Below, piece after piece: positions 42,207 to 53,857 of a stretch of DNA of 64,000 bases. The translations under genes and the position numbers were made by a program. The DNA is from Sphaerulina vaccinii (taxonomy: Eukaryota > Ascomycota > Dothideomycetes > Mycosphaerellales > Mycosphaerellaceae): the NCBI GenBank assembly GCA_022570795.1, contig JAKUDP010000006.1, forward strand, positions 1,240,001 through 1,304,000, in the 5' to 3' direction. The notes under the pieces are model-generated. The model searched no databases and had not been told where the DNA came from. It saw nothing but the letters and a program-made list of their open reading frames with translations. Positions within the stretch are counted from its first letter, which is position 1. Every line of letters starts with the position of its first letter.

Positions 42207-43517
42207 ATGATGTCCCGCAACTTCCAACCCTGGGCTGTCCTCCCGGTCCTAGTGATAGCAACAGCCTTCATCCTATCTTTCCTCGTAGTCTTCGCAGGCA
42301 ACACACCCGGCTACATGGAGAGCTACAACATCTTCACAGTCAATGCGACCCGCTTCGGCCAAAACGCAGTCGAAAAGATCGACTCCAAGATCACTTCGCT
42401 TAACGTCTCCAAGATCTTGAACAAACGCGAGATTGTCCTAGCAGAACCGGTTTCTGTCTTAGCAACCCTCACAGCTGCACCCACAGCGACCATCACTCTT
42501 GTACCACGCAACCCAGATGGTCTCGATTCTTTCGTCAACGGTCTAACATCCGACATCGCCTCCGTCAAGAGCAACGCAGAAGACTCCATTGGCGGAGCTA
42601 TCACTTCCGTCAAGAGCGGCATCGAAAGCGGAGTCACAGCCGTCGCCTCAGCAGTCGAATCCAAAGCCTCCTCCATTGAAGGCGTCGTAGCTTCGAAAAT
42701 CTCCTCAGCAATCGCTTCCGCTCAAACAGTCATAATTGACCAAGTCAACGAAACATACTCAGACGTGTTATCAACCCTCGACCTCCAAGGTTTCTACTCT
42801 ATCCACCTCCGAACTACCTGCTCAGGCGAATACAAAACACCTCAAGCAATGAATATCACAGTCGGAGAATCCCCTCTCCCACCCAACGGCACCCACAAAG
42901 TTGTTGAGAAGTGTGAGAAACACTCTGGTCTCAATCCTTTGACGTTGGTTCGTGTCCTCTTCGAAATCGGAATCTTCTTCACTGGACTCTGTCTCCTTAC
43001 ATCCATCTGGGCGACGATCTGCTTCTCTCGCAAAAAGGCCATCATTAACGTCGTACTCGCTCTACCCGCTCTTGGGTTCCTCGCTCTCGGTGCAGCAATG
43101 ACGCATGGAATCGCAACCGCAGCACCCGCAGTTCTCAACTTCTTAGGCGAGGAACTCGGAGTTGAAGCCACGGCTGGGAAGTCTTTCATTACGCTTGTTT
43201 GGGCTACGGTTGTTCTTGTGCTTGTTCAAGCGGGGCTTTGGACGATTTTGGCATTTACTGGAGAGCATTTGCCTGAGCTCGCTAGACTACGCAGGAGTCA
43301 AAAGAATGTTGAGACGCTGCCGGCGCATGAACTCAAGATCGTGCATCCTGGTGAGCCTGGGTATGAGAGAGGGCCTACTGGGCATAGTGATGTAGCTGCT
43401 TGGGCTTCTGCTGGAAGGGGCCCGAGCTATGAAAGCACTGCGGCGAGCGTGGAGAGTGAGAAGGCTAGGAGGTATGCTAAGAAGAATAGTTGGTATGTTA
43501 GGGGGAATAACGTCTAG
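42207..43517 (+). CDS. SUR7/PalI-family plasma membrane protein
   Basis: Four-TM tetraspan-like protein related to eisosome Sur7 and the pH-sensing PalI/Rim9 proteins. 436 residues, no intron. TM1 (VLPVLVIATAFILSFLVVFAG) is followed by a long extracellular loop containing repeated SVKSGIESG / AVESKASSIEG segments predicted helical, then LDLQGFYSIHLRTTCSGEY, matching the family pattern G..DFY.v.l...C. Next come TM2 (LFEIGIFFTGLCLLTSIWATICF), TM3 and TM4, and a hydrophilic tail of about 75 residues. The extended loop with alanine/serine repeats is longer than in yeast Sur7. Confidence 0.85.
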   Translation: MMSRNFQPWAVLPVLVIATAFILSFLVVFAGNTPGYMESYNIFTVNATRFGQNAVEKIDSKITSLNVSKILNKREIVLAEPVSVLATLTAAPTATITLVPRNPDGLDSFVNGLTSDIASVKSNAEDSIGGAITSVKSGIESGVTAVASAVESKASSIEGVVASKISSAIASAQTVIIDQVNETYSDVLSTLDLQGFYSIHLRTTCSGEYKTPQAMNITVGESPLPPNGTHKVVEKCEKHSGLNPLTLVRVLFEIGIFFTGLCLLTSIWATICFSRKKAIINVVLALPALGFLALGAAMTHGIATAAPAVLNFLGEELGVEATAGKSFITLVWATVVLVLVQAGLWTILAFTGEHLPELARLRRSQKNVETLPAHELKIVHPGEPGYERGPTGHSDVAAWASAGRGPSYESTAASVESEKARRYAKKNSWYVRGNNV

Positions 43518-43720
43518 GCTTGGCCATGTTTAGACATTAAGTATAGCATCCCTGTAGCGTTCCGAGCGAGTTGGCATAGATGCATGAATTGATCAAATGA
43601 AGTTCGAAGTCCAAATTCTATCCTCTTCTCTCTCATGACATGTCGTTCGTCCTCGCTTAGCAAGCACTTCCCTTGACATTCCACCTACATATACAAGTCA
43701 TAGTTCCCACATCTCCACAG

Positions 43721-43871
43721 TCGTCCTTGGCTCACTGGTCAGACAGTAAGTCATTGGTGTATACCAATGCTAGACTAACGAGTCTGCAGACAAGATTTCC
43801 AAGCCATATAGACCTGGAATATCTTTGATTCTGCTCCAACAGCAAAGTCTTAGGGCGATTGTTTTGCTCCA
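43721..43871 (+). repeat. 151-bp tRNA-like/SINE-like repeat, copy 1
   Basis: Begins TCGTCCTTGGCTCACTGGTC, ends GGGCGATTGTTTTGCTCCA. The start resembles a Pol III A box. The ends match copy 2 closely; the middle does not. Confidence 0.6.
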
Positions 43872-43976
43872 ATCTCGTCAAGTATTGTTTTGCTCTCTTC
43901 GATCAGCAATTATCTTTTGTACTAGGCATAGGAAGTAGGAAGTCATGTATGATTCAGAACTGTCACATCGTAACGA

Positions 43977-44127
43977 TCGTCCTTGGCCTAGTGGTAAGAC
44001 CGTAAGTCGTTGGCAATGCTGATGCTAGAACTCAGCAAGCTCAAGTGGAAAGGTCGAGGTCGCTTCGTCCTCGACCACCAGTCGTAGAAGGCAGCACTTG
44101 GTGCTTGGGGGCGATTGTTTTGCTTCA
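43977..44127 (+). repeat. 151-bp tRNA-like/SINE-like repeat, copy 2
   Basis: Begins TCGTCCTTGGCCTAGTGGTA, ends GGGCGATTGTTTTGCTTCA, exactly the same length as copy 1. Its middle has a perfect 8-bp hairpin, GGTCGAGG pairing with CCTCGACC, at about 44056-44080. Confidence 0.6.
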
Positions 44128-46436
44128 CTTGTGAAATGAGTACTTGAGATGGTAATTCGTGATTGTCTACCATTGTCAGCTACTCGTCTAAGCCTATACG
44201 GCTGATTTTGTCTTCTTAATGAGATATCTCTTGCCTCATCACAACTGCCACATCTTTCTGCCGTAGCTCAAAGACAACAAGGAATTTTCGACACTCTTCC
44301 GGTTCATACTCGGACGGTGTACATTCCGTATATGGACTTAGGCGATCTGTATAGTGTCTGTGGAGGTGGATCGCACTACGCATATAGTGCGGACAAGCAT
44401 AATATATTGTCTCCAGATGACGCATATCCACTCTGTGTGCATATGCATAGACAACGATGATCGTGCATTTCGAGACTTATGCAGAAGTATATGCTTTTAT
44501 GTCTGAATCGGGAAAGGCAGGCTTCAGCGAGATGGTATGCATATCTCAGGGACCTTATGGACGTCAAGCGCGAGCAACTCACCTGCATCGTACAGCTTTT
44601 ACTGCAAGTATGTGTTGTATGAAGGAGTCGGGACGTTTGGTCCTTATCTTCAACTGCATTCACAGCGCCACCAACAGCAGGGGAGTAGTTCTATGGACAC
44701 TCCACTGTCCAGGAGGTATGCACTCGTGTGCATCTTCTTATCGAAGAGTGTGGAGCATACTTTCTCCGCAAAGCTACACCATGTCAAGAACGTGGTGCAG
44801 ACTTCGAGCCCGACTCGAGTGAAGCGAATGGGGTGGTGTGTATCGACACGCACAGCTCAGGAGGTCCTGCAGCTGAGGCGATGGCCGAGCCTTGTTCCAA
44901 CTTCCACAACACCCCACCAAGATCGCAAGTTGTCCAGAAGTGGCCTTGTTCTCAAATACAGATACACGCAGTACGCGCTGAAGGCGACAAGGTGACGTCT
45001 GTATATTATATGCTTGATAGATGTTCCCGTATCGACCGTTGGAGTGCCGGAATAGAAATCATGGCTGATGAAAGAGCCAATCGTAGAGATTCAGCCACAA
45101 CGGGCAGAAGTTCACGTGGGCCACGGTAGAGGCGATGTGTGTGCCAACGGGATTTCCTGTTCCTGAAGAGGTTTTGCTGGGCGCAGCGCTGCCAAATAGA
45201 TGTACTGAAATGGGCCAGTAGATATTCTGAAATGGTACTCAGTCGCAAAAAGAGTTCAGATTACAGGCTCATTGAGTTTGATGGTTGCGATGCAGCCCAG
45301 GTTTAGGAAAACATCTTGTTGCGCAATTCTGTCGCTGTACCGAATTGTCCTGCGCGCATCTGTCAAGTCTCAGAGTGTGCTCGACGCGAACATGATACCG
45401 GCAAGGAGATGATGGTATCGTAACGCAAGTAGATGGGCCTGCATGCTGCCGAGATGTACCTGAGTCGCCAGGAATGATCGCCGCCAGGGCTCTTGTCACG
45501 AATGGAGCTTGGTCTCCAAGCGGAACGACCGTGCTCGGAACATGGCGAGCAAGAGATTGGCTTTGCAGATGGGAGTGGTGGTTGTTGTCGCACACGGCGT
45601 CGTTCATCACAGGCTCGAGATGTGATGCCAACAGCCACATGCTGCCTCGCTGGTCTCAGGCTGTCCGGTCAATGGCCAATACAGCCTTGCCTGGCCATGT
45701 GCAAGGCCAAGTTCTGTGAAAACGAAGCCAGGAGCTTCAGATTGGAGCATGGTTTTGTGGGCCTCTCTTAGTCTAGCAGACTAGATCTTCGAATGACAAG
45801 AGCCGAATGCATCCCGGCGGCATGGAGGCAATTCGATCATGAAACCACTGTACGAGCACAAGCCCGGATGATCCGATCATGCTGTAATCGCTGTGGGCGT
45901 CGCCTACCGTAAGCGAGAGGTGTAGCAGTCAGAAAGGCCTCGTCATGGTAGTCAAACATGCTATCTTTCATCTTGCAATGCGACCTGTTCATCGACCATC
46001 ATCATCCTGCCGACGAGTTTGGACCTGATTGACTAGGAGCGGGACGCGCTGATAGTTCAGTCTCTTCGGAAGTGGCGCACTCGTATGCACCATCCTTACA
46101 ACTAGAGTAGACTACTGCGAGCCTGCGTTCGTGGGAGAGCGCCAGCACCTCTCTTCTGCGTTGTCGCCGCCTTACCAATAATCCAGCCTGGAACAACAAT
46201 TGCACATCTCACATCCACCTCCACCTCCACCAGGCACTGTTGTATCACCAGCAAATGCCAACAGGCCGCAGCATCCGGTGCAGTTGCAGAAGAAAGGCCC
46301 ATCAGCTACTGTCAGCTAGTTTTAAGCGCTGCAGATGATCTACGAATTCTAACTGGCCAGCCGCTCTGCGCTCCCATCCTGGTCACAACCTCCCTCGCAG
46401 CGCCCTATTTGGCGTCGGCGAGGCGACGGGCTTCTC

Positions 46437-49400
46437 ATGGCTGCACCCTTGCAGTGGATGGCCTCTACACCTACTACTGGCTCCGTCACTGGCGCGCGTG
46501 GGCCAATCTCAGACTCGTTACAAGATTCTTACGCCTCGTCCGCTGCAACTGCTGCACGAGGAACCGCACGAGAAACAGCAAACGGCCCGCGCCAGACGAC
46601 CACATCCTCTCCAATAGTTTCTCCTACGAGCTCACGAGGCCACCATCAGCAGCAGCAGCAGCAGCAGCAGTCATCACCCTACGACGCAGCCTACACTTCC
46701 TCCTCGACCCTGCGCAGGCCCAATCCAAGCAAGAAGGTCGTCAGGGGAAACGATGAGCTGCACCAGGCTATCACACGCGAAGCTGTAACGGAAGAACAGC
46801 AAGCGGCAGGCCAGGCACAGGTCCAGTCGCAGCAGCAGCAAGTGGCTCCGAAGCTTGCCGCTGGACCTCATACTTCTCCCCCCAGCTCGCCGACTATCAT
46901 GTCGAATCCTAAGCCTGCGACTCGGCCATCACCCAACGACCGCAATCCGATGATGGCGCACCGCACTGCTTCGATCGACTCGACAGTGTCTTCTGTGTCC
47001 TCTGTCTCGAGAGCAGCCATCAACCCAGGGAGTACTAATGCTTTCAGAGTCTCGCAGGAGAGTCAAGGACCACAAGATGCAGCTGTGCTGATCGCTGCGG
47101 CTGGGTCAGCAGACGCTGCGCTACAGAAGGTGCTACAGGAGAAACAGCAAACTGCTTCGCACAATGCCCAGCTATGGCGACTTGTGGAGAAGCAGCGCGC
47201 AATGATTCTGGGACTGAACAAGGATTTGGAGAAGTCATTGAAGGAGAAGGAGCGGTATAGGCGGAAGCTCAAGGACCATATCTCACAGTCGGCGTCTGCG
47301 CCAGCTTTCATTTCTACAGATGCGCCAGGTGTACAGGGGCATTCGAGAGAAACCAGCGAGTCCCCATTACAGCCTGCGCCCAGTGCTGTACTGGCCCGAG
47401 ACATTAGTGTGGATACGCTGAAGACGAGCGACACATCGGGTTCTGGGCCGAACAGTGTTGGACGATCAGACACACCTCAGGATGCCACACATCCGCAGGC
47501 GGTGAATCAGGTGGGAGCAGCGAGCAGTCCGACAGGTAGTCAACGACATATGTACCACGATACGAGACCTGCCACGATCGACACACGAGGAGCAGCTCTG
47601 GCGACCGTTCAGCGAGCACCAACAGGCACGCCTCCCATGTCACCTAGACTGGTTGAGATTGCGCACAGTCCGAAGAACAGCGTCAGCCACTCCAAGAATC
47701 CCTCGGCATCTTCATACCACACTAGTCCGCCTCCATCAGCAACAGGCAACTTCAGTCCAAAGACACGAAAAGCGCCGCCCGCACCACTACGACTCGATCC
47801 ACCCACGCTGCGACCGGATCCTAGCGTGATCAACAATGTGGAAGATGCGTCTGACTCTGAGTACGAGGACGACCCGGAGAGCGCGAGATCGGAATTCGCG
47901 GATAGAGGTCGTAGGAAGACGCGCGAAGACGATGACCGCGAACGAGAAGTACTCGCGCAAAAAGAGGCTGAGCAGCGTAGCATATCGAAGAAAGATAAGA
48001 AGAGCAAGAGTCGACCGGCGGAGGAGTCATCTGTGGTGGCACAACCTGGTGCGGCTGAGCATGCAGTAGCAGAGGCCGCCAGACTGAATGGACCGTGGTC
48101 AGAGCCGAACCCTTACGAGGTCGTTCGCAATCGAGCCGCATCAGACCTGCTGTCCCGCACGCTGAATGCACCTGCACCATCCGCAATGCTCAGTCCTGGC
48201 TTGCCCATGAGCCCACGACCTGGTGACAGGCCGTTGAACTCACCGATGCCGCGTGCCCCTGTTGGGCAAATAGCAAACTCGATGCCACTATCGCCTAGAG
48301 CAGGAGTTGCAGGACTTCCATTATCGCCTCGTGCTCCGAGATCAGCAATACCACTGCCACCTCAGACGCCAATGGCACTTATGTCGCCGCATCTGGATCG
48401 AGCCAAGGCTTATGCAGCACAAGCACCACAACCCCAGATCATCGCCAGTCTGGCAGATCGTCTGAAACCAGCAAATGATGGCAGTCCTGATCAGGAGAGG
48501 CCATCTCTCTCGAGCGACCAATCATCGTTGCACAGTCCAGGAGGGATATACAGAGGTCTTCAGACAGAGCAGTACCCAGATCTATTGCTGCCACCAAACG
48601 CGCTGCCCTCGATATACATCAAGACGGCCTCGTCACGCATGATACGCTCTCGAGCTAGTATGATGTTGCCGAAGAACGCAGACGAGAACCCCGTATTTAC
48701 CTTGGCTGTACACGAGCGATCACAGAACGTGGAACTTTGGCGTGTCGAAAAGACTTACCAGGCACTCTCTCAGTTCGATTATGAAATCAAGTCACTTTGT
48801 CAGATTCGCGACCGCATTCCTGATAAGACATTGTTCACTGGGCACGCGCCAGCAAAGATTGACGCTAGGCGCATGGCTCTCAACGCTTACTTTGAGCGTA
48901 CACTGGACTCCGTGACTGAAGAGAAGGCGGCGAGGATAGTATGCAAGTTCTTATCGACTGATGCATTTGGTGGCGACAGTGGTGACTATTTTGCTGCTAA
49001 CGAGCAGACCAAGCGACCTGAGTCTCCAGCTGTGACACCGCAAAAGCTGCGTCCGAACATGGCAGGCTACCTGACAAAGCGCGGCAAGAACTTTGGAGGC
49101 TGGAAAGCGCGCTACTTTGTGCTAGATGGGCCACTGTTCAAATATTTCGAGGGTCCTGGCGGTGCTCATCTTGGCTCGATCAAGCTGCAGAACGCTCAAA
49201 TTGGCAAGCAGTCTGCGAATCCGAATCAGAACTCGCACGATGACGAGGACAATCAGTTCCGCCATGCATTCCTGATCCTGGAGCCGAAGAAGAAGGACTC
49301 TTCAGCTCTTGTGCGCCACGTTTTGTGCGCTGAGAGTGACGACGAGCGCGATCAATGGGTAGATGCTCTTTTGCATTATGTGGATTATCGAGAAGACCAA

Positions 49401-50901
49401 GATCGTCTGCAGAGCGCCAGGCAAGCGCAAGTGGCCAAGACTGAATTAGCACCTCGTAGTCCGAGACTGCAAAAATCAATGGGTGACTTGCGTCCTGGAA
49501 TTGGCTCAGCACAGGACGCTGCAGCTCAGGCGAAAGCGGACCTCCAGGCTGTAGGCTACAATGATACTGTTGCTGGCAGTGCACCAGTCATGGGCCTAGG
49601 TAGCGGACGAGGCGGCAACGACACACCCTCGCCACCACACGACAAGCTTACGGCAGACCAGTCTCACCCGACCATTTCCGGCCCGACCAACTTGCAAGTC
49701 ATCTCGGACACTGGAAACTGGGGTATGAAGGTGCCGCCGATGCCTGGCAAAGACAAGAAGCGCAGCGTTTTCCAGCTACCTTTCACGAGAGGTCGTGCCT
49801 CTTCAGACCAGGACTCCAAGGATGCCGGATACGCCAATGGCGAGCACGCATATTCACCACGAGCTGTGTTCGGCGTGCCTCTAGCTGAAGCAGTCGAGTT
49901 CTCGCAGCCTGCAGGCGTCGACACGGAGCTACCATCGGTTGTGTATCGTTGCATCGAGTTCCTGATCGAGAATAAAGCCATTCAAGAAGAAGGCATCTTC
50001 CGGCTTTCGGGTTCAAACAACATTATCAAGGCTCTGAAAGACCGCTTCAACAGTGAGGGTGATGTGAATCTGGTTGCAGATGGTGAGCTTCACGACGTGC
50101 ACGCTGTGGCAAGCTTGCTGAAGCTCTATCTGCGAGAACTTCCAGCTAGCATCCTGACACGAGATCTGCATCTGGACTTCTTGCACTGCTTGGAGATGCC
50201 CGCGGAGGACAAGGTGCCTGCTTTGAACGCGCTCGTAAACAGACTTCCAAGACAAAATCGTGCGCTTTTGGAAGCGTTATCTGGATTTATGCTGCTCGTC
50301 GTCAACAACGTGCTTGTCAACAAGATGAACGTCAGAAACCGTAAGTCCAGCCTATGGAATACATGCATAATATGTTGCTAATTGATAGACAGTCGGTGTG
50401 GTCTTTTCGCCTACACTCAACTTGCCTGGCCCGCTCATCTCGCTGTTCGTGGAAGAGCAGCATAGCATCTTCAGCATGCCGGCCGAATTGGAAGCACCTA
50501 ATGCTCCTGGATCTAACCACGCTGTGCAAGCACCACCACCTGGCGATCTTCGTTCTCCACGTCGCCAAATGTTCCAGGATCTACCTACACCTGCATACAA
50601 CCAGACACACTTCCAGACTGGCAGCAGCTCACCCAACGGAGACACGGGCATGATTCCTATGCAACCAACATACGCAGCCTACCCATACCAAATGGCGCCA
50701 CAAGGAGACGGAGGCTATGGTAGTCTCAATGATGCTCTCCGCTCTCCTACGGTGTACAGCACTACCGCAACAGGCGCGCCGACGCCACGAGACATTAAAC
50801 AGAGACGACGAGAAAGCACAATGCTTGCAGTCAATCGCGATGGACCAACGAAGAAGCCTAGCCAATCCCGCTTACGAGAGGAGCACGGCACCAGTTTCTA
50901 G
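46437..50901 (+). CDS. BEM3: Rho GTPase-activating protein with PX and PH domains (Bem3-like)
   Basis: GAP for Cdc42-type GTPases in polarity control. Exons 46437-50340 and 50393-50901 (52-nt intron) give 1470 residues. A long low-complexity N-terminus contains polyQ (CAG tract at 46649-46670) and a short coiled coil (RAMILGLNKDLEKSLKEKERY). PX-like domain about residues 712-842 (FTLAVHERSQNVELWRVEKTY, SLCQIRDRIPDK). PH domain about 877-990 (AGYLTKRGKNFGGWKARYFVL). RhoGAP about 1145-1340, with arginine finger in EGIFRLSGS and the helix LLKLYLRELPASIL. The splice restores NVRNLGVVFSPTLN. The second exon ends in a disordered tail. Domain order matches Bem3. Confidence 0.92.
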
Positions 50902-51438
50902 AAGAAGCAGACGCAGACTGACATGACTATGCTTCGACAGATGACCAGGCGCGCTCCTGGGCAATACAGCTATGACGGCGTGCTGCGCTCGATGAAATGC
51001 GCTTACGACGACTGAATTATACCCTGGCAGCATATGCCTCTAATACGCACTGCACTGCACCGCACACTCTGAATGTGGCCAATACGCTGTGTTGGCAATT
51101 ACGATGGATGGATGTACTTATGGAAGGAAGAAGACTTATTGTTTGTTTCATTTCGTTTTGTGCTTTGTTTCGACTTCTGCAATGAAGCAGCATCATACCC
51201 CCTCTCGTTCTTGATCATGGCATGCATTTTACTTATTTCGAGAAGCGTTCGAGCGAGTAGCGAGATACCTTGGTGATGGTTGCGGCGGCAGCAAGACTGT
51301 AGAAGTGAAAAGCAGCTCACGTGTACAAGTACCAAGCTGTAGGGGAAGAAGATTCGAGGATAGAAGTTATTGTACAGATTTCTCTATCTTCTTCTTCTTC
51401 TAGACGAGGCCAGACAGATTAGGATGGTGGGCATAGAA
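50902..51438. other. Convergent intergenic region
   Basis: 537 bp between convergent genes; presumably both 3' UTRs. No gene seen. Confidence 0.4.
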
Positions 51439-52125
51439 CTAACTGTTGAAAGAATGCTCAAATGCCGGGACAAGATCTCTGTTCCCCACTTCATCTTCAT
51501 TTGTACAAGCTCGTTGTCCTTCGTTACCACAAGCTATCCAGCCATTGCCATATTTCTCGCCTACATCGATTGACAAGATGTTGCCTAGGTGGTCCTTGGT
51601 CACCTTCGGCGGTCTGTAAAGTCTGGTCGCTTCTTCATATCTGGTTGCCTCTGCCTTACTCAATAGCATTACGTCTTCTCCAATCATCACATCCTCTGGA
51701 GAACTACACTGCTCGAGATCAGCCACTACATTGTCACAGGTAGTGCTGATCTCCATCTCATTCATATGTTCACCTATGCAATAGCGCAGCCTGTGAAATT
51801 CTCTCTCTGGTGTGAGATTGTTGATGTTGAACTCGAGCGATGATCCATGGACGGCTCCTCTGAGTGATGAGCAGTTCCTGTGTTCGAAAATCCCGGGTAT
51901 TTCGCTGCTGTCATCGTCGTTCATGACGGGAACAAATGGAGGGCAGTTTGTCTTGTTGAGAGCTGTTTTGTATTGGCTTGTGAAGATAGCAGGCTTGAAC
52001 GTGGGCTTTCGTCTAAGGAAGGAGAAGTTATGAACTCTATTTGCGTAGTCTGCGAGAAGCAATGGAAAGAGGATCGCGCTGATGAGGATGAAGATGGTGA
52101 TGTATGTTTCGCGTCTTGGTGGCAT
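51439..52125 (-). CDS. Uncharacterised secreted or type II membrane protein
   Basis: 228 residues from MPPRRET. An N-terminal hydrophobic segment (ITIFILISAILFPLLLADYA) after a basic start suggests a signal anchor. The rest is hydrophilic with six cysteines (NCPPF, HRNCSS, RYCIGE, TTCDN, EQCSS, ACGNEGQRAC) and several N-x-S/T sites (NFS, NKT, NCS, NLT), so it probably lies outside the cytosol. No family recognised. Confidence 0.65.
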   Translation of the reverse strand: MPPRRETYITIFILISAILFPLLLADYANRVHNFSFLRRKPTFKPAIFTSQYKTALNKTNCPPFVPVMNDDDSSEIPGIFEHRNCSSLRGAVHGSSLEFNINNLTPEREFHRLRYCIGEHMNEMEISTTCDNVVADLEQCSSPEDVMIGEDVMLLSKAEATRYEEATRLYRPPKVTKDHLGNILSIDVGEKYGNGWIACGNEGQRACTNEDEVGNRDLVPAFEHSFNS

Positions 52126-52864
52126 GGTGGATGGCTTCCGTATAGTTGTTGTTGTTCATGGAAATGTGAGACTACATATATTTAGCGGTGAGTCTTGAGT
52201 GCCACGTTACTTGAGGCACAGTAGAGGCCACCTTCACTTTTCTCGTGTCATGTATGTGACTCTATCTTCTCATGAGGAACTCCAACAAGTCTGAATGTCC
52301 ATGTTCTTGATCTCCACAGCCTCAATCTGCTGACCAGTTCTCTTTCTCTTTGCTTCCAAGATCACCACCCACTCCGTGACAACACTTCTTCATATCATGT
52401 TATACTATGCACGCCTGTACACCAGATTTACAATCCCATGTGGATCAAGTCTTGACAAAGGCGAATATCGAGATCGCGGGCATTATCGTTGGTGCTGAAT
52501 GAAGGAGGTGGAAAGTCATCTCGCGACGGTGATATGTCCAGAGCAGCAGCTTTCAGGCGTGTCACAGCACCTCAGTAGAGGCGAGGCGAATCGAAGACGA
52601 GCTCGTCGTGCCGCAGTGGTCAAGTATTCCATATTACTGGATGCCTGCGAGTCAGAGGCAAGACGCCATGTTTCCTTTGGCTTGAGATTCACATCGTCAT
52701 GGCTTTCGCGGCCCCACTTCAGCCTCGTGCTGACCAACTCCAAGACATATATGTCTCTTAGAGTCATGTCATATGACGCTCATCAACCTCGCAGACATAA
52801 AAGATACCTATCACACGCAAGCAGAAGTCTAGTTCCAGCAAGATATCGAGCATACTACGAGTCC
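52126..52864. other. Divergent intergenic region
   Basis: 739 bp between the minus-strand secreted protein and the plus-strand DUF427 gene; promoters expected. The plus frame 52499-52933 is open through the start of the DUF427 gene, but the part before 52865 lacks family similarity. Confidence 0.4.
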
Positions 52865-53857
52865 ATGGGCGATCTACCAGCCAAGACCGAGGCCACGACA
52901 CAGGCTAAGATGTCAGAGTATGACTTGGTATGACGGACGTTCGAGAATATCAATACTGATCACTAGAACAGCGAGCTAAAACAGCTAGCTCTCAAGCTTG
53001 GCACCCAAGGACCACACAAGACTCTCCCGACAACAAGACTAATACAACTTCTCTTCAATGGCGTGTACATGATCAAGACTACCAAAGCCGTGTTCGTTTG
53101 GGAGCATCCATACTACCCTCAACTTTACATCCCAGCATCCGTCCTCCGGGCCTACTTCGATGCTCGCTCGGCAGACCTACAGATCACTCCAGGCGAAGAA
53201 GTCAAATCTGAAGATGGCCAAGTCTTAGCAACACAATGCACTATCAGCGTGCGGGAGAAGTCCATCGAGAAAGTAATTTGCTTCGCGGACGAACTACCCA
53301 AAGCCGCAATGGAACTTCAAGGCTTGGTCAAGATCGACTTTGCCAGTGTGGACCAATGGTTCGAGGAATCAACGCCTATCTTCGTGCATCCAAAGGATCC
53401 TTTCAAGCGGGTCGACATACTCCAATCAACAAGACATATCGTTGTCAAGATCGATGGGAGGGTAGTCGCAGATACGGACTCTTCGATGCATCTATACGAG
53501 ACAGGGCTGCCTTGTCGATACTACCTGCCTTTGACGAGGGTAGATGCTTCGGTGTTGAGGCCCAGTGAGACGAAGACGCAATGTCCTTATAAGGGCGAGG
53601 CGGAGTATTACTCTGTTGAACTTGATGGAAAGATACATGAGAATGTTGTGTGGTACTACAATCGACCTCTTCTGGAGAGTGCTAGGATCGAAGGCTTGGT
53701 GTGCTTCTATAATGAGAAAGTTGAAATCGAGGTCGATGGAGAGCTGTTGGAGACGCCGACTACAGTGTTCAGTGGCAAAAAGCCAAATGCTACAAAAGAT
53801 GTGTTAGACATGGGTAGCATAGGGACACCGTTGGCTACTGTGAAGGAGGAGTCGTGA
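52865..53857 (+). CDS. DUF427-domain protein (two domain copies)
   Basis: Exons 52865-52927 and 52967-53857, 317 residues. The intron is only 39 nt (GTATGA..CACTAG), but the join gives a smooth N-terminus (EYDL-NSELKQLALKLG). DUF427 signatures: KAVFVWEHPYYPQLYIP, then KIDGRVVADTDSSMHLYETGLPCRYYLPLTRVD, CPYKGEAEYYSVELDGKIHENVVWYY, and the final RIEGLVCFYNEKVEIEVDG. The first half (GVYMIKTTKAVFVWE) looks like a degenerate first copy. Biochemical role of DUF427 is unknown. An alternative acceptor 5 nt further on would break the frame. Confidence 0.85.

Larger units (their letters stand above)
43518..46436. other. Gene-poor intergenic region with paired repeats
   Basis: 2.9 kb with no confident gene. 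It contains two 151-bp repeats (43721-43871 and 43977-44127). A plus-strand frame at about 44692-45127, opening after GGAGTAG, contains cysteines and a reasonable amino-acid mix (ECGAYFLRK, PCQERGADFEPDSSEANG) but has no start or family; it may be an exon of an unrecognised gene. Confidence 0.45.

Noticed and set aside
46649..46670. CAG repeat as a possible microsatellite locus
   Set aside because: It is inside the BEM3-like coding region and encodes an ordinary polyglutamine tract.
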